Of a stretch of 64,000 nt of DNA, positions 35,960 through 45,065 are shown in pieces. Positions within the stretch are counted from its first letter, which is position 1. Every line of letters starts with the position of its first letter. The notes under the pieces are model-generated. The model did no database searches and had not been told where the DNA came from. It worked only from the letters and a program-made list of their open reading frames with translations. The stretch comes from an uncultured Pseudomonadales bacterium. GTDB taxonomy: Bacteria > Pseudomonadota > Gammaproteobacteria > Pseudomonadales > Azotimanducaceae. Location of the stretch: positions 1,357,617 to 1,421,616 of the forward strand of contig OX638346.1 in assembly GCA_951813515.1 (NCBI GenBank), written 5' to 3'. The translations under genes were made by a program, and so were the position numbers.

Positions 35960-37111
35960 ATGAAATTCCTGAAGGCGAAACAGTACCAACCCGAAGCCTT
36001 GGAGCTCTTTCGCGCGATCTCCGCGGAGGTTCGTGTCTGCCTGCCGAACGCCCGCATCGAGCACATCGGCGCGTCGTCCGTACCGGAAGCCATGTCGAAG
36101 GGCGACCTCGACATTTTTGTCGGCGTGCCAGGAGATGAGGTCGAGAAGGCCGTACGACGCCTGAACGGCTTGGGTTTTAGAGAAAAGACGGGAACCCTGA
36201 GAACCGAGTCGCTCTGCATGCTTGAGACAGCCAAGTACGGTTCTGGCGTTGCGATCCAGGTTGTGGCAAACGGATCCCGATTCGAGATGTTCCTGGCCTT
36301 CCGCGATCGGTTGAGAATCGATTCGAGACTGTTGCAGAGCTACAACGAATTGAAGCTGGAATCCATCGGGCTCGACGAGGACTTGTACAGGGAGAGGAAG
36401 TCGGCGTTCATCGAGAAGACGCTTTCCAGCGCTGCGACGAGGCCGAACATGAATGCGCCGGGAGCGGTCGTGTTCGACATGGACGGACTGCTGCTGGACA
36501 CGGAGAAACAGGCGCTTGAGGCCTTCCTGCACGCCTGTTCCATACACGGCGTCACGCCGCATCTCCCGACCTACTACCGTTGCATCGGCCGCTCGCACGA
36601 CACGCGACAGATTCTGATCGACGGCCATGCGCCGGGTTTCCCGTTCGACGACGTGGTGAAGGAATGGATCGCCTACTCCGCCGCCAACTTCAAGAACCGG
36701 CCGCGACCCGTCAAGGCCGGGGCGCGCGAAATCCTTGAAACCGTGCGCAAGGCAGGATTGCCTTGCGCCTTGGCCACGTCAACGCCGGAGCCCGGTGCTA
36801 CGGAACGATTGTCGGCGGTCGATTTCGACCGTTACTTCGATGTCATGGTGACCGGCGACCGGGTCGAGCGCGGCAAGCCCGACCCCGAGATCTACCTGGT
36901 CGCGGCCGCCGAACTCGGTATCGACCCAGCCCGTTGTTGGGCGTTGGAGGACTCCGCCAACGGTGTGCGCGCCGCGCTTGGCGCCGGGTTCTCGGTGCTG
37001 CAGATTCCGGACCTCGTCGAACCGGACGACGACGTCCGGACGCTTGGGCAGGTCATTCTTCCTTCGCTGCAGGTTGCCAACCAACTCCTCCTGGACGCCT
37101 TGGCGCGTTAG
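35960..37111 (+). CDS. GrpB-like nucleotidyltransferase domain fused to a HAD hydrolase
   Basis: 383 residues from the ATG at 35960 (the frame is open to a weak TTG at 35870). Residues ~1-160 match the GrpB/UPF0157 domain: RIEHIGASSVPEAMSKGDLDI is the nucleotidyltransferase-like signature (first 20 residues diagnostic). Residues ~168-383 are a beta-phosphoglucomutase-type HAD phosphatase: VVFDMDGLLLDTE (D173, D175), LATSTPE, GKPDPEIYL (K306) and LEDSANGV (E330, D331). All HAD catalytic residues are present. The two are normally separate proteins and I see no stop or frameshift between them. Substrate unknown. Confidence 0.82.
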   Translation: MKFLKAKQYQPEALELFRAISAEVRVCLPNARIEHIGASSVPEAMSKGDLDIFVGVPGDEVEKAVRRLNGLGFREKTGTLRTESLCMLETAKYGSGVAIQVVANGSRFEMFLAFRDRLRIDSRLLQSYNELKLESIGLDEDLYRERKSAFIEKTLSSAATRPNMNAPGAVVFDMDGLLLDTEKQALEAFLHACSIHGVTPHLPTYYRCIGRSHDTRQILIDGHAPGFPFDDVVKEWIAYSAANFKNRPRPVKAGAREILETVRKAGLPCALATSTPEPGATERLSAVDFDRYFDVMVTGDRVERGKPDPEIYLVAAAELGIDPARCWALEDSANGVRAALGAGFSVLQIPDLVEPDDDVRTLGQVILPSLQVANQLLLDALAR

Positions 37112-37259
37112 TCGTCGCGCCGGCACCAGTTCGGCGAGCATTCCGCCGGTGCTCTTTCCAAGCATTGCACGGGCTTTGTCGCTCCCGTCCATGGCGTGTC
37201 TTTAGCACGAATTCTCGACATGCTCTAATTGTCCGCTCCGTGTTCGGGATCCTCGACCT

Positions 37260-38597
37260 ATGAAAAGACGTCAGTTGCTGAAAGGTGTCGGTGCGGCAGC
37301 GCTATTCCCGAACGCGTTGAGCCATGCAACCCAAGGCAGGAAAACCAATGTCATCCTCATCATGACGGACGATACCGGATACGAGGTGTTCGGCTGTTAC
37401 GGGTCACAGCAATACAAGACCCCGCGCGTTGACCGGTTGGCAGAGACCGGCATGCGGTTCAACCATTGCTACTCGAACCCGGTATGCGCCCCCAGCCGCG
37501 TCAAGATCATGACCGGGAAGTCCAATGTCCGCAATTACGTGCACTGGGGCATTCTCGATCCCGGTGAAAAGACCCTTGGACACATGATGAAGGACGCAGG
37601 CTATGCCACCTGCGTCGCTGGAAAGTGGCAGCTACAGGGCGGAGGTTCATTCGTGCCCGAGAAAGAGGGGACGGGCACCTTTCCCGGGGATGCCGGATTC
37701 GACGAGCACTTTTGCTACGACCTCGACAGCGGCGAAAAAGACTATTGGAACCCGATTTTCATCGACAACGGCCAATCCAAAGCTCTTCAGAACACCTACG
37801 GCCCGACGCTGGTCAATGACTACGTCCTGGACTTTATCGACAGGAAGAGAGAAGAACCCTTTTTCATCTACTACCCAATGTGGCTCACCCACGGACCGTT
37901 CATGCCAACGCCGGACAGCGCGGATCGGTCGTCCACCTCTTCACAGGGGAACTTCGAGGACATGGTTGCCTACATGGACAAGATGGTAGGTCGTGTCGTC
38001 GACAAGCTCGACGAGGCCGGATTAAGGGAAGATACGCTGATCCTGTTCACGGCTGACAACGGGTCGCCCGGTGGAAACAAGGGAGGAATCGTATCTGAAC
38101 TGCACGGCAGGAAGATCGACGGAGGGAAGAGCAAACCCACCGATGCCGGAACGCGTGTCGCCCTGGTCGCCAACATGCCGGGCACGGTCCCGGCGGGCAG
38201 CGTCACCGACGACCTGGTCGATTTCAGCGACATGATGCCAACAATGGCCGCCATGACCGGCGCCCCGTTGCCCACGGACGATGTGCTCGACGGCGTCAGC
38301 TTCGCGCCCCGACTCCACGGCAGACCAGGAAAACCCCGAGACTGGATCTATATGTACAACGAAGCGATTCCCGGTCCAGTGCCCGACCCCACGATATTTG
38401 CGCGTGATCACCGCTGGAAGCTATACAACGACGGTCGACTGTATGACATCAGCAAGGATGTGCTCGAACAGTCTCCCGTTACGCACGGCGGCAGCGGCGC
38501 CCGAGCGAAATTGCAGGCGGTGCTGGATTCGATGCCGTCAGAAGGGCTGAAGATCTACCGTCCCGAGACGGATCCAATGGCGGGCAGAATCAAGTAA
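37260..38597 (+). CDS. Sulfatase with twin-arginine-type leader
   Basis: 445 residues. The N terminus (MKRRQLLKGVGAAALFP) looks like a Tat signal, which would export a folded metalloenzyme. Core motifs are NVILIMTDDTGYEVFGCYG, formylglycine CAPSRVKIMTGK, VAGKWQL, and LILFTADNGS for the metal site. It is the first of two sulfatase genes on this strand, followed by a DUF3604 gene. Specificity not predictable. Confidence 0.88.
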   Translation: MKRRQLLKGVGAAALFPNALSHATQGRKTNVILIMTDDTGYEVFGCYGSQQYKTPRVDRLAETGMRFNHCYSNPVCAPSRVKIMTGKSNVRNYVHWGILDPGEKTLGHMMKDAGYATCVAGKWQLQGGGSFVPEKEGTGTFPGDAGFDEHFCYDLDSGEKDYWNPIFIDNGQSKALQNTYGPTLVNDYVLDFIDRKREEPFFIYYPMWLTHGPFMPTPDSADRSSTSSQGNFEDMVAYMDKMVGRVVDKLDEAGLREDTLILFTADNGSPGGNKGGIVSELHGRKIDGGKSKPTDAGTRVALVANMPGTVPAGSVTDDLVDFSDMMPTMAAMTGAPLPTDDVLDGVSFAPRLHGRPGKPRDWIYMYNEAIPGPVPDPTIFARDHRWKLYNDGRLYDISKDVLEQSPVTHGGSGARAKLQAVLDSMPSEGLKIYRPETDPMAGRIK

Positions 38598-38640
38598 TCA
38601 CCAGGGCCCTGGCGGTCGCGCCGGGCGAGGAAGTCATATC

Positions 38641-40068
38641 GTGCGATTGTTTCTTAAGTTGATCTTGGTGCTTGGATGCGTAGCAAACGCCTACGGCGCC
38701 GACGCTACCTCCCCGAATGTCGTTCTCATTTTTGTCGACGATCTCGGCTATTGCGATACCGAACTCTACGGCTGCGATACCGTCCCGACACCGAACATCA
38801 AGCGGATCGCCGACGAGGGCGTTTTGTTCACCGATGGCTACGTGTCGAGTCCCGTCTGTTCGCCTTCCCGCGCAGGACTTCTTACCGGCCGCTACCAGCA
38901 GCGTTTCGGGCACGAATTCCTTCCCGGGTTCGCTCCGGACGACGACAATGGTTTGCCCCCGGAAGAGGTAACCCTGGCAGATGCCTTGAAAGAAGCCGGT
39001 TATGTGACTGGCATGGTGGGCAAGTGGCATCTGGGTTTGCAGGAACGATTCAATCCGGTCAATCGGGGGTTTGACGAGTTCTTCGGCATGCTCTCCGGGG
39101 CCACCGACTATCTCGACCCGACGCGAGAGGATGCCAGGATCATGCGTCGCGCAGGGGCGGATCCAAATGCGGCGGAATCATCGTCGGAGCTCCCGTGGAA
39201 GCGCCGTAGCACAGACTCCTTGATGCGAGGAACCACTCTGGTCGAGGAAGATGACTACCTGACCGAAGCGTTTACGCGCGAAGCGGTCGAGTTCATCAGC
39301 CAACACAAGTCACGACCGTTTTTTCTCTACCTGCCGTATACCGCCGTTCACGGCCCGCTTCAGGTCACGCAGGAATATTACGACCGTTTCCCGCATATCG
39401 AAGAGGAGGGCAATCGCATCTATGCCGCGATGACATCAGCCCTGGACGATGGCGTCGGCGTTGTCCTGAATGCGCTCCGGGAACATGGCCTGGAAGAGAA
39501 CACGCTGGTCGTTTTTCTTAGCGACAACGGTGCCGGCGTTTCCGACGTCTGCAGCAACGAACCGCTGCGGCTGGGCAAGCAGACGATGTTCGAGGGAGGC
39601 GTCCGCGTGCCCTTCACCATGAAGTGGCCGGCTCAAATCCCCAAAGGCATGACCTACGCACATCCGGTCAGCGCGCTGGATATCTTCCCGACGGCTGTCA
39701 CCGCCGCTGGCGTCAAGCTGCCAACCGATGGAACCCTCGATGGCGTTGACCTGATCCCGTATCTCAACGGTTCGAACAGTGACGAGCCCCACGACAAGCT
39801 TTTCTGGCGGGCCGGTCCCATATGGGCGGCGAGGGAAGGGGATTGGAAACTGATCTACGCCGCGGACCGATTTTGGCTTTACGACCTGTCTACGGACATC
39901 GGGGAGATCAACAACCTCGCCGACAAGCGCCAGGATGTCGTGAAAAGGATTACCGCAAGCTATACACAGTGGAACGCCGGGAACATCGAACCGCTTTGGC
40001 CCAGTTTCGCCGCCAAGAACATGCCTGCTTTCTCGGTGGACGGCGTCCCGGTGAATTGGACGTTTTAG
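38641..40068 (+). CDS. Secreted sulfatase (arylsulfatase A type)
   Basis: 475 residues from a GTG at 38641. A short signal peptide (LFLKLILVLGCVANAYG) precedes NVVLIFVDDLGYCDTELYGC, the formylglycine motif CSPSRAGLLTGRY, GMVGKWHLG and LVVFLSDNGAG, an intact sulfatase active site. It lies 44 bases after the previous sulfatase gene and one base before the DUF3604 gene, so the three form one operon. Confidence 0.9.
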   Translation: MRLFLKLILVLGCVANAYGADATSPNVVLIFVDDLGYCDTELYGCDTVPTPNIKRIADEGVLFTDGYVSSPVCSPSRAGLLTGRYQQRFGHEFLPGFAPDDDNGLPPEEVTLADALKEAGYVTGMVGKWHLGLQERFNPVNRGFDEFFGMLSGATDYLDPTREDARIMRRAGADPNAAESSSELPWKRRSTDSLMRGTTLVEEDDYLTEAFTREAVEFISQHKSRPFFLYLPYTAVHGPLQVTQEYYDRFPHIEEEGNRIYAAMTSALDDGVGVVLNALREHGLEENTLVVFLSDNGAGVSDVCSNEPLRLGKQTMFEGGVRVPFTMKWPAQIPKGMTYAHPVSALDIFPTAVTAAGVKLPTDGTLDGVDLIPYLNGSNSDEPHDKLFWRAGPIWAAREGDWKLIYAADRFWLYDLSTDIGEINNLADKRQDVVKRITASYTQWNAGNIEPLWPSFAAKNMPAFSVDGVPVNWTF

Positions 40069-40069
40069 C

Positions 40070-42031
40070 GTGCTTCGCCGTCCGCTGCTCTCAACCCCCG
40101 CTTGCGTCACCAAGGCGACACGCCTGGTTTGTGCGCTTGCCCTGCTTCCACTCAGCGCCCTGGCCGGCGAAACGTATTCGCCATATGCCGACGATTCCTT
40201 CCCGTCCGATGTCTACTGGGGCGATACGCACGTGCACACCGCAATGTCGGGTGACGCCTTCATACTTGGCACCCGGTTGATGCCGGACGAGGCGTATCGA
40301 TTCGCCAAGGGCGAGACGGTTCGAGGGACCGGCGGCCAGGAAGCCCGTCTGCGCCGGCCGCTGGACTTTCTCATGGTCTCGGATCATGCCGAGAATCTTG
40401 GCGTATTACCTCTACTGGCGGTGGGCGATGGCTCGGTGCCGGCAACCGAGGCAAGCCGGCGCTGGGCGTCGGTACTTGCCGGCCTTCCGCCTCTACGGGA
40501 AGCACTCCAGGCGAAGGACCTCGATGCATACAATCGCGCGTTCCAGCGCCAGGCTTCGCTAAAGATCGGGGGCGCACACACCGCCGACTATGGCCTCGAC
40601 AAGAGATTTCGGCACGCGGTCTGGGAAAAGGTCATCGCAGCCGCGGAACGGCACAACGACCCGGGCACGTTCACCGCATTCATCGGCTACGAGTGGAGCG
40701 CGCACGCGGCCAAGAACAAGCCGAACATGATCCACCGAAACGTGCTCTTTGAAGGCGGTCCCGACGAGACCCGCCAGGTGGTGCCATTGTCCCGCTTCGA
40801 CACCAATGACCCGGCGGACCTGTGGGCATACCTGCAAGACTACGAGGACAAGACGGGAGGCAAAGTGCTTGCGATCCCCCACAACTTCAATCTGAGCGGG
40901 GGCCACATGTTCCGGCTCAGCACGCTTGACGGCCAGCCTTTCACGAAGGCCTACGCGCAGACGCGTTCGCGCTGGGAGCCCATCGTCGAGGTGACCCAGG
41001 CCAAGGGGGACGGCGAGACCCACCCGCTGACATCGCCGACCGATGAATTCGCCGACTTTGAGACGTGGGACAGGTTCACCAGCACGCCGGCCAAGGGCGA
41101 CAAGCCTGCGGCGGGATCGAAACAAGGCGCGGGTCCGGCGGCTGCGGGATTATCGCAGCAGGACCCTGTCGCGCTGGCAGCACAATCCCATGCCCGTTCC
41201 GCCCTGAAGCTGGGCCTGGGTCAGGAAGCGGAACTCGGCGTCAATCCCTTCAAGTTCGGCATGATCGGTAGCACCGATACCCACAATTCGCTTTCGGCAG
41301 CCAACGAAAACAATTTCTGGGGCGGTTCGGGGTTGAAAGAACCCAGCCCATTCCGCGCGCCGGCCCAGGCGCAGTATGTCGCTGCAGGCTATGCAGCGGT
41401 ATGGGCAACCGAGAACACGCGGGAAGCGCTATTCAGCGCAATGCGTCGCCGGGAAGTCTATGCGTCTACCGGCCCGCGCATGACTGTGCGCTTTTTCGGC
41501 GGCTGGGATTACGCGCTGGAGGATGCGACGCGGCCGGACCTGGCCCGAATCGGATACGCCAAGGGCGTGCCGATGGGCGGCGACCTCACCGAAGCACCAC
41601 GTGAGAAAGCGCCGAGTTTCCTGATTCGGGCGGTGAAAGACCCGGATGGCGCCAACCTGGACCGGGTGCAGGTGATCAAGGGCTGGCGCGGTGCGGATGG
41701 CGAGTTGCACGAGAAGGTCCATAACGTCGCCCTGTCCGATGGCCGGGAAGAAAACGCGGCGGGCGAGGTCAGGCCGGTAGGCAATACGGTGGACCTCAAG
41801 AACGCCTCCTACACGAATAGCATCGGCGACCCGGAATTGGCGGTGGTGTGGACGGATCCCGATTTCCGCAAGGATGAACGCGCCTTCTATTACGTGCGTG
41901 TACTGGAGATCCCGACGCCTCGCTGGACAGCGCACGACGCGAAATTCTATGGGTTGACGGATCTGCCGGACGGGATCCCCATGGTGACGCAGGAGCGCGC
42001 CTATACCTCGCCGATCTGGTATACGCCCTGA
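40070..42031 (+). CDS. DUF3604 family secreted protein (PHP-like metal-dependent fold)
   Basis: 653 residues from a GTG at 40070, with a signal peptide (LVCALALLPLSALAG). Metal-binding motifs resemble a PHP-type hydrolase: VYWGDTHVHTAMSGDAF near the N terminus, DFLMVSDHAENLG, FIGYEWSA, and FGMIGSTDTHNS late in the chain. The family is uncharacterised but often occurs with sulfatases. It starts one base after the preceding sulfatase stop, so the products are probably exported together for a shared substrate. Confidence 0.85.
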   Translation: MLRRPLLSTPACVTKATRLVCALALLPLSALAGETYSPYADDSFPSDVYWGDTHVHTAMSGDAFILGTRLMPDEAYRFAKGETVRGTGGQEARLRRPLDFLMVSDHAENLGVLPLLAVGDGSVPATEASRRWASVLAGLPPLREALQAKDLDAYNRAFQRQASLKIGGAHTADYGLDKRFRHAVWEKVIAAAERHNDPGTFTAFIGYEWSAHAAKNKPNMIHRNVLFEGGPDETRQVVPLSRFDTNDPADLWAYLQDYEDKTGGKVLAIPHNFNLSGGHMFRLSTLDGQPFTKAYAQTRSRWEPIVEVTQAKGDGETHPLTSPTDEFADFETWDRFTSTPAKGDKPAAGSKQGAGPAAAGLSQQDPVALAAQSHARSALKLGLGQEAELGVNPFKFGMIGSTDTHNSLSAANENNFWGGSGLKEPSPFRAPAQAQYVAAGYAAVWATENTREALFSAMRRREVYASTGPRMTVRFFGGWDYALEDATRPDLARIGYAKGVPMGGDLTEAPREKAPSFLIRAVKDPDGANLDRVQVIKGWRGADGELHEKVHNVALSDGREENAAGEVRPVGNTVDLKNASYTNSIGDPELAVVWTDPDFRKDERAFYYVRVLEIPTPRWTAHDAKFYGLTDLPDGIPMVTQERAYTSPIWYTP

Positions 42032-42125
42032 GGCGGATCGCATGGCGATCCTTGTCTCGCGTTACAAGATATTTCGTCGATCTACGGCACGGTACCTGGC
42101 CGGTGAAAGCGAGGGATAGGACGTT

Positions 42126-42953
42126 TTGGAAGGCGTAGCGGTCCACAAGCGCGTCGTCGTCGGCAAGGCGGGAGACCGGGACCTCCTCGGGGATCTTTAC
42201 CTGCCGACCGTGGCCACCGGGTTGCACCCGGCCATCGTCGTCGTGCACGGCGGCGGCTGGCGCAAGGGCAGACCGGAGAGCGTCAGGGGATTCGGTGAAC
42301 TGCTCGGACAGGCCGGTTTCGTCTGCCTGCTGGCGGACTACCGCCTGACGGCGGAGGCGTGCTGGCCAGCGCAGATCGAGGACGTGAAGTGCGCCATCCG
42401 GTTCCTGCGCGCCAGTGCCAGCACGCTCGGCGTGGATCCCGACAGGATCGGTATTGTCGGCGACTCCGCCGGCGGACATCTCGCGCTCATGGCGGCGGTA
42501 CCCTGCACGTTTGAAGGCAGCGGGGGACACGCGGCGCACTCGAGTGCGGTCGCCGCAGTCTGTTCGATGTATGGTCCGACGAGAGTTGCATTTGACCGGG
42601 AACGCGCAAATCACGTCGCCCTGATGGGTGAGCAGGCGAACGAGGAGGACTACGACAGGGCCAGCCCGATCACCTACGACCTCAAGGACTTTCCGCCGTG
42701 CCTGTTGCTTCATGGCGTCGAAGACAAGGCGGTGCCGGTCTCGAACAGCGTCGACTTCCACGACAGGCTGAAGCAACTCGGCCGGCCGGTCGACCTGCAC
42801 CTGTTTCCCGGATTGGGACACGCGTTCGATCGGAAAACCGCCGAAGAAGGCGCGCGAATGGTGGATGTGGCGGATCCGAAGTCCGTCCACGGAAGGACCG
42901 TCGTTCAGATCATCGAGCGGTTCTTCGTCCAGCACCTCCAGACGGAGCGATAG
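42126..42953 (+). CDS. Alpha/beta hydrolase (BD-FAE/esterase-lipase type)
   Basis: 275 residues, probably from a TTG at 42126 with AGGA upstream. Motifs: VVVHGGGWRKG (oxyanion HGGGW), LLADYRL, the nucleophile elbow GDSAGGHLAL, LLLHGVEDKAVPV and a C-terminal GHAFD histidine. No signal peptide. It follows the sulfatase/DUF3604 operon by about 95 bases and probably removes ester groups from the same class of substrate. Confidence 0.8.
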   Translation: MEGVAVHKRVVVGKAGDRDLLGDLYLPTVATGLHPAIVVVHGGGWRKGRPESVRGFGELLGQAGFVCLLADYRLTAEACWPAQIEDVKCAIRFLRASASTLGVDPDRIGIVGDSAGGHLALMAAVPCTFEGSGGHAAHSSAVAAVCSMYGPTRVAFDRERANHVALMGEQANEEDYDRASPITYDLKDFPPCLLLHGVEDKAVPVSNSVDFHDRLKQLGRPVDLHLFPGLGHAFDRKTAEEGARMVDVADPKSVHGRTVVQIIERFFVQHLQTER

Positions 42954-43089
42954 GTGGGCTTGTCCGAAGAGAAAATGGCCAGCAAGCAAAGCAATAAGTG
43001 CGGTTGGGCGATCCAAGACTCAGCGCAGAGAGTCGTCACTGTCCGCCGATGAGTGAGTTAAGGCTCTGTAGCTAAACAGGAGTTCCAGC

Positions 43090-43530
43090 ATGAAGTTGAG
43101 GCAAGTCGACTACGAGAGCTTGAACGCCAAGCAAAAGGAGATTTTCAACTTTCAGAAGTCCGCCGCGATGCTGGCGGACTATGGATTCAACTGCATCAAG
43201 CTTGCGGACGACTGGCTGGGCGCGGACTTCCTCGCCTACCACAAGGATGGAAACGAGACGCTTCGCGTTCAGCTCAAGGGTCGCCTGACCATTGACAGGA
43301 AGTACTGCGGGCGGGGCCTTTGGATGAACTTCCCGGTGAGGGAGAACTGGTATCTGGTGGAACACGACGAATTGTTGAGGATCGCAGGCGAAGAGACGAC
43401 GTGGCTGAGCACGTCCTCTTGGAGGAATAAGGGCCAGTACCATTCGCGAAGCCCATCACGGCCTCTACTGAAGCGGCTGGCTCCCTACCGCGTCGGCGGG
43501 CCGTCCCCAGGCGATGTTGTGCGCGACTGA
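43090..43530 (+). CDS. Small PD-(D/E)XK-like protein
   Basis: 146 residues from an ATG at 43090 with AGGAG upstream. The segment DWLGADFLAYHKDGN followed by LRVQLKGRLTIDRKY has the spacing of a PD-(D/E)XK nuclease core (D ... QLK, with Gln in place of Glu), then WYLVEHDELL. Similar small proteins are unannotated. The stop overlaps the next gene by 17 bases. Function is inference. Confidence 0.5.
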   Translation: MKLRQVDYESLNAKQKEIFNFQKSAAMLADYGFNCIKLADDWLGADFLAYHKDGNETLRVQLKGRLTIDRKYCGRGLWMNFPVRENWYLVEHDELLRIAGEETTWLSTSSWRNKGQYHSRSPSRPLLKRLAPYRVGGPSPGDVVRD

Positions 43531-44293
43531 AACCGCCCGAATTTGGGGCGACTCGATCAGTGAGCGCGTCAGCAGTGCGCGGTCGCTGAGCGGCTCGATG
43601 CTTGCCGCCGTGCACGAGGATCTTTGCGAAGGTTGCCCCGTCCCAGTCTGGCCGGACGGAAACGCAACGTCGATCAATCCCCTGGTGGTAACGCTGGGGC
43701 CTTCCCCTGGCGGATCGCCAGACCGCGGAGTTGAGGACCCTGCCGGAAAGGCTCTGCAGCTTCCAACGGCGGGAGTGAGGCACCCACACACGACCTACGA
43801 GGACAAAAGAGGATTCTGGCGCAAGATACGTTTGCTGGCGCGCACGGTTGTCCAGTCGGGGACAACGAGTAGCGAAGATTCGTATGCGCTGTTCGGCAAC
43901 ATGAACCTTGACCCGAATCGAAGTGGCAAGGCCAGTGATGTGCGGATAGATCCGGTCTTTGGCGAGTGGGTGTTGCGGGCCATTCGAGACAAGCTCAGGC
44001 CGAGGTTTGTGATCTGTGTGGGGCTGAAGAGTAAGCCGGAGGCCGTCAGGCTCCTGTCGCAGGCTTTCGATGGATTCGACTCGGCAAAACCGCACGCCGA
44101 GCACCCGCTGGAGTGCTATCAGCGAAGCCGCTATGCATTCCGCGAATGGGACTGTACAGGGCCGCATGGGAACCACATCAAGCTCGTGCTGTGGCCGCAG
44201 CACCCGAGCCGGGCGCCATTCACGAATCTGGAGATATGGCGCGACGCTTGTCAGGAATTCGCGGATCGCCATCGAAGTGTCATCCGACCGTAG
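43514..44293 (+). CDS. UDG-fold-like protein
   Basis: 259 residues (another ATG at 43601 would give 230). The pattern resembles the uracil-DNA glycosylase superfamily: motif A region VVTLGPSPGGSP, an LFGNMNLDPN strand, PRFVICVGLKSKPEAVRLL as the central strand-helix, and a C-terminal motif B-like WPQHPSRAPF. The catalytic Asp/Asn of motif A is not clear, so glycosylase activity is uncertain. It overlaps a small PD-(D/E)XK-like gene, suggesting a DNA-processing pair. Confidence 0.5.
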   Translation: MLCATETARIWGDSISERVSSARSLSGSMLAAVHEDLCEGCPVPVWPDGNATSINPLVVTLGPSPGGSPDRGVEDPAGKALQLPTAGVRHPHTTYEDKRGFWRKIRLLARTVVQSGTTSSEDSYALFGNMNLDPNRSGKASDVRIDPVFGEWVLRAIRDKLRPRFVICVGLKSKPEAVRLLSQAFDGFDSAKPHAEHPLECYQRSRYAFREWDCTGPHGNHIKLVLWPQHPSRAPFTNLEIWRDACQEFADRHRSVIRP

Positions 44294-44414
44294 GCATGGA
44301 TGGCCGTAGCGGACTCTCCTGCGCCTCGGTTTGAAGTGCGGGGAAACACTACAACGCGGTGGGCTTGGGTAGCGGTGAAACAGGGCGCCCGTAAGGGCGA
44401 CGGATTTCATGGCT

Positions 44415-45065
44415 CTAACGCGGGCGCGCTTCCAGTTCAGCGATGCGGGCCTCTACGGCCCGAAGGGCCGCCACGGTCTCCGCGTGGGTCTTAAGATGCT
44501 GCCCGGTCGCGGGGTCGCGAAAGCGCAGCACGCCGCTTTGCGCACACAAGTCGAGTCCCAATACTTCGCTTCGGATCGTCCGGGCGCCGCTGTCCACCAG
44601 CGCCGGTAACGCGCGATAGGCGCCTTCCCGCAAGACAAGACCCTGCAGCGGCGGATCGAAGTACTCGTCCCTTGGATCGAACAGCCAGTATTCGCATACG
44701 CCCAGTTCCGCGTACAGCGCGCGCTTTCGACCCAGGTCTTCGCGCCAGGTGTTCTCCGACGCCACCTCCAGAACGAAGTCCGGCGCCTTCGGCTCCTCCC
44801 ACAGCTTGTACACGTTGCGCATGTGATTCGCCGCCCCGAAGACGACGAAGACATCCGGTGCGACCGACTTGCGCGGGTTGCCCTCCTCGTAGTAGATCAG
44901 GAGATCGCCCGACACGTAGACGTCCGGGCGGCCTCCGTAGCGGATCTTCAGCACCCCGACAGCGTCCAGAATCGCCTCCAACTGCCAGTCGTTCTCAGCC
45001 AAGGGAAGGCCGTCCGAACTCGGATACAGCGGATCCTCGGCGGGAATAAGGGGATGCTGCTTCAT
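44415..45065 (-). CDS. Uma2 (DUF820) family putative endonuclease, copy 1
   Basis: 216 residues from the ATG at 45065. The Uma2 PD-(D/E)XK core is visible: SVAPDVFVVFG, KAPDFVLEVASENTWREDLGRKRALYAELGVCEYW (first 20 shown below family norm), FDPR. The C terminus ends in a short coiled coil (ALRAVEARIAELEARPR). Uma2 proteins are abundant in Cyanobacteria and some symbionts; their role is unproven. Tandem with a second copy at 45307. Confidence 0.85.
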   Translation of the reverse strand: MKQHPLIPAEDPLYPSSDGLPLAENDWQLEAILDAVGVLKIRYGGRPDVYVSGDLLIYYEEGNPRKSVAPDVFVVFGAANHMRNVYKLWEEPKAPDFVLEVASENTWREDLGRKRALYAELGVCEYWLFDPRDEYFDPPLQGLVLREGAYRALPALVDSGARTIRSEVLGLDLCAQSGVLRFRDPATGQHLKTHAETVAALRAVEARIAELEARPR

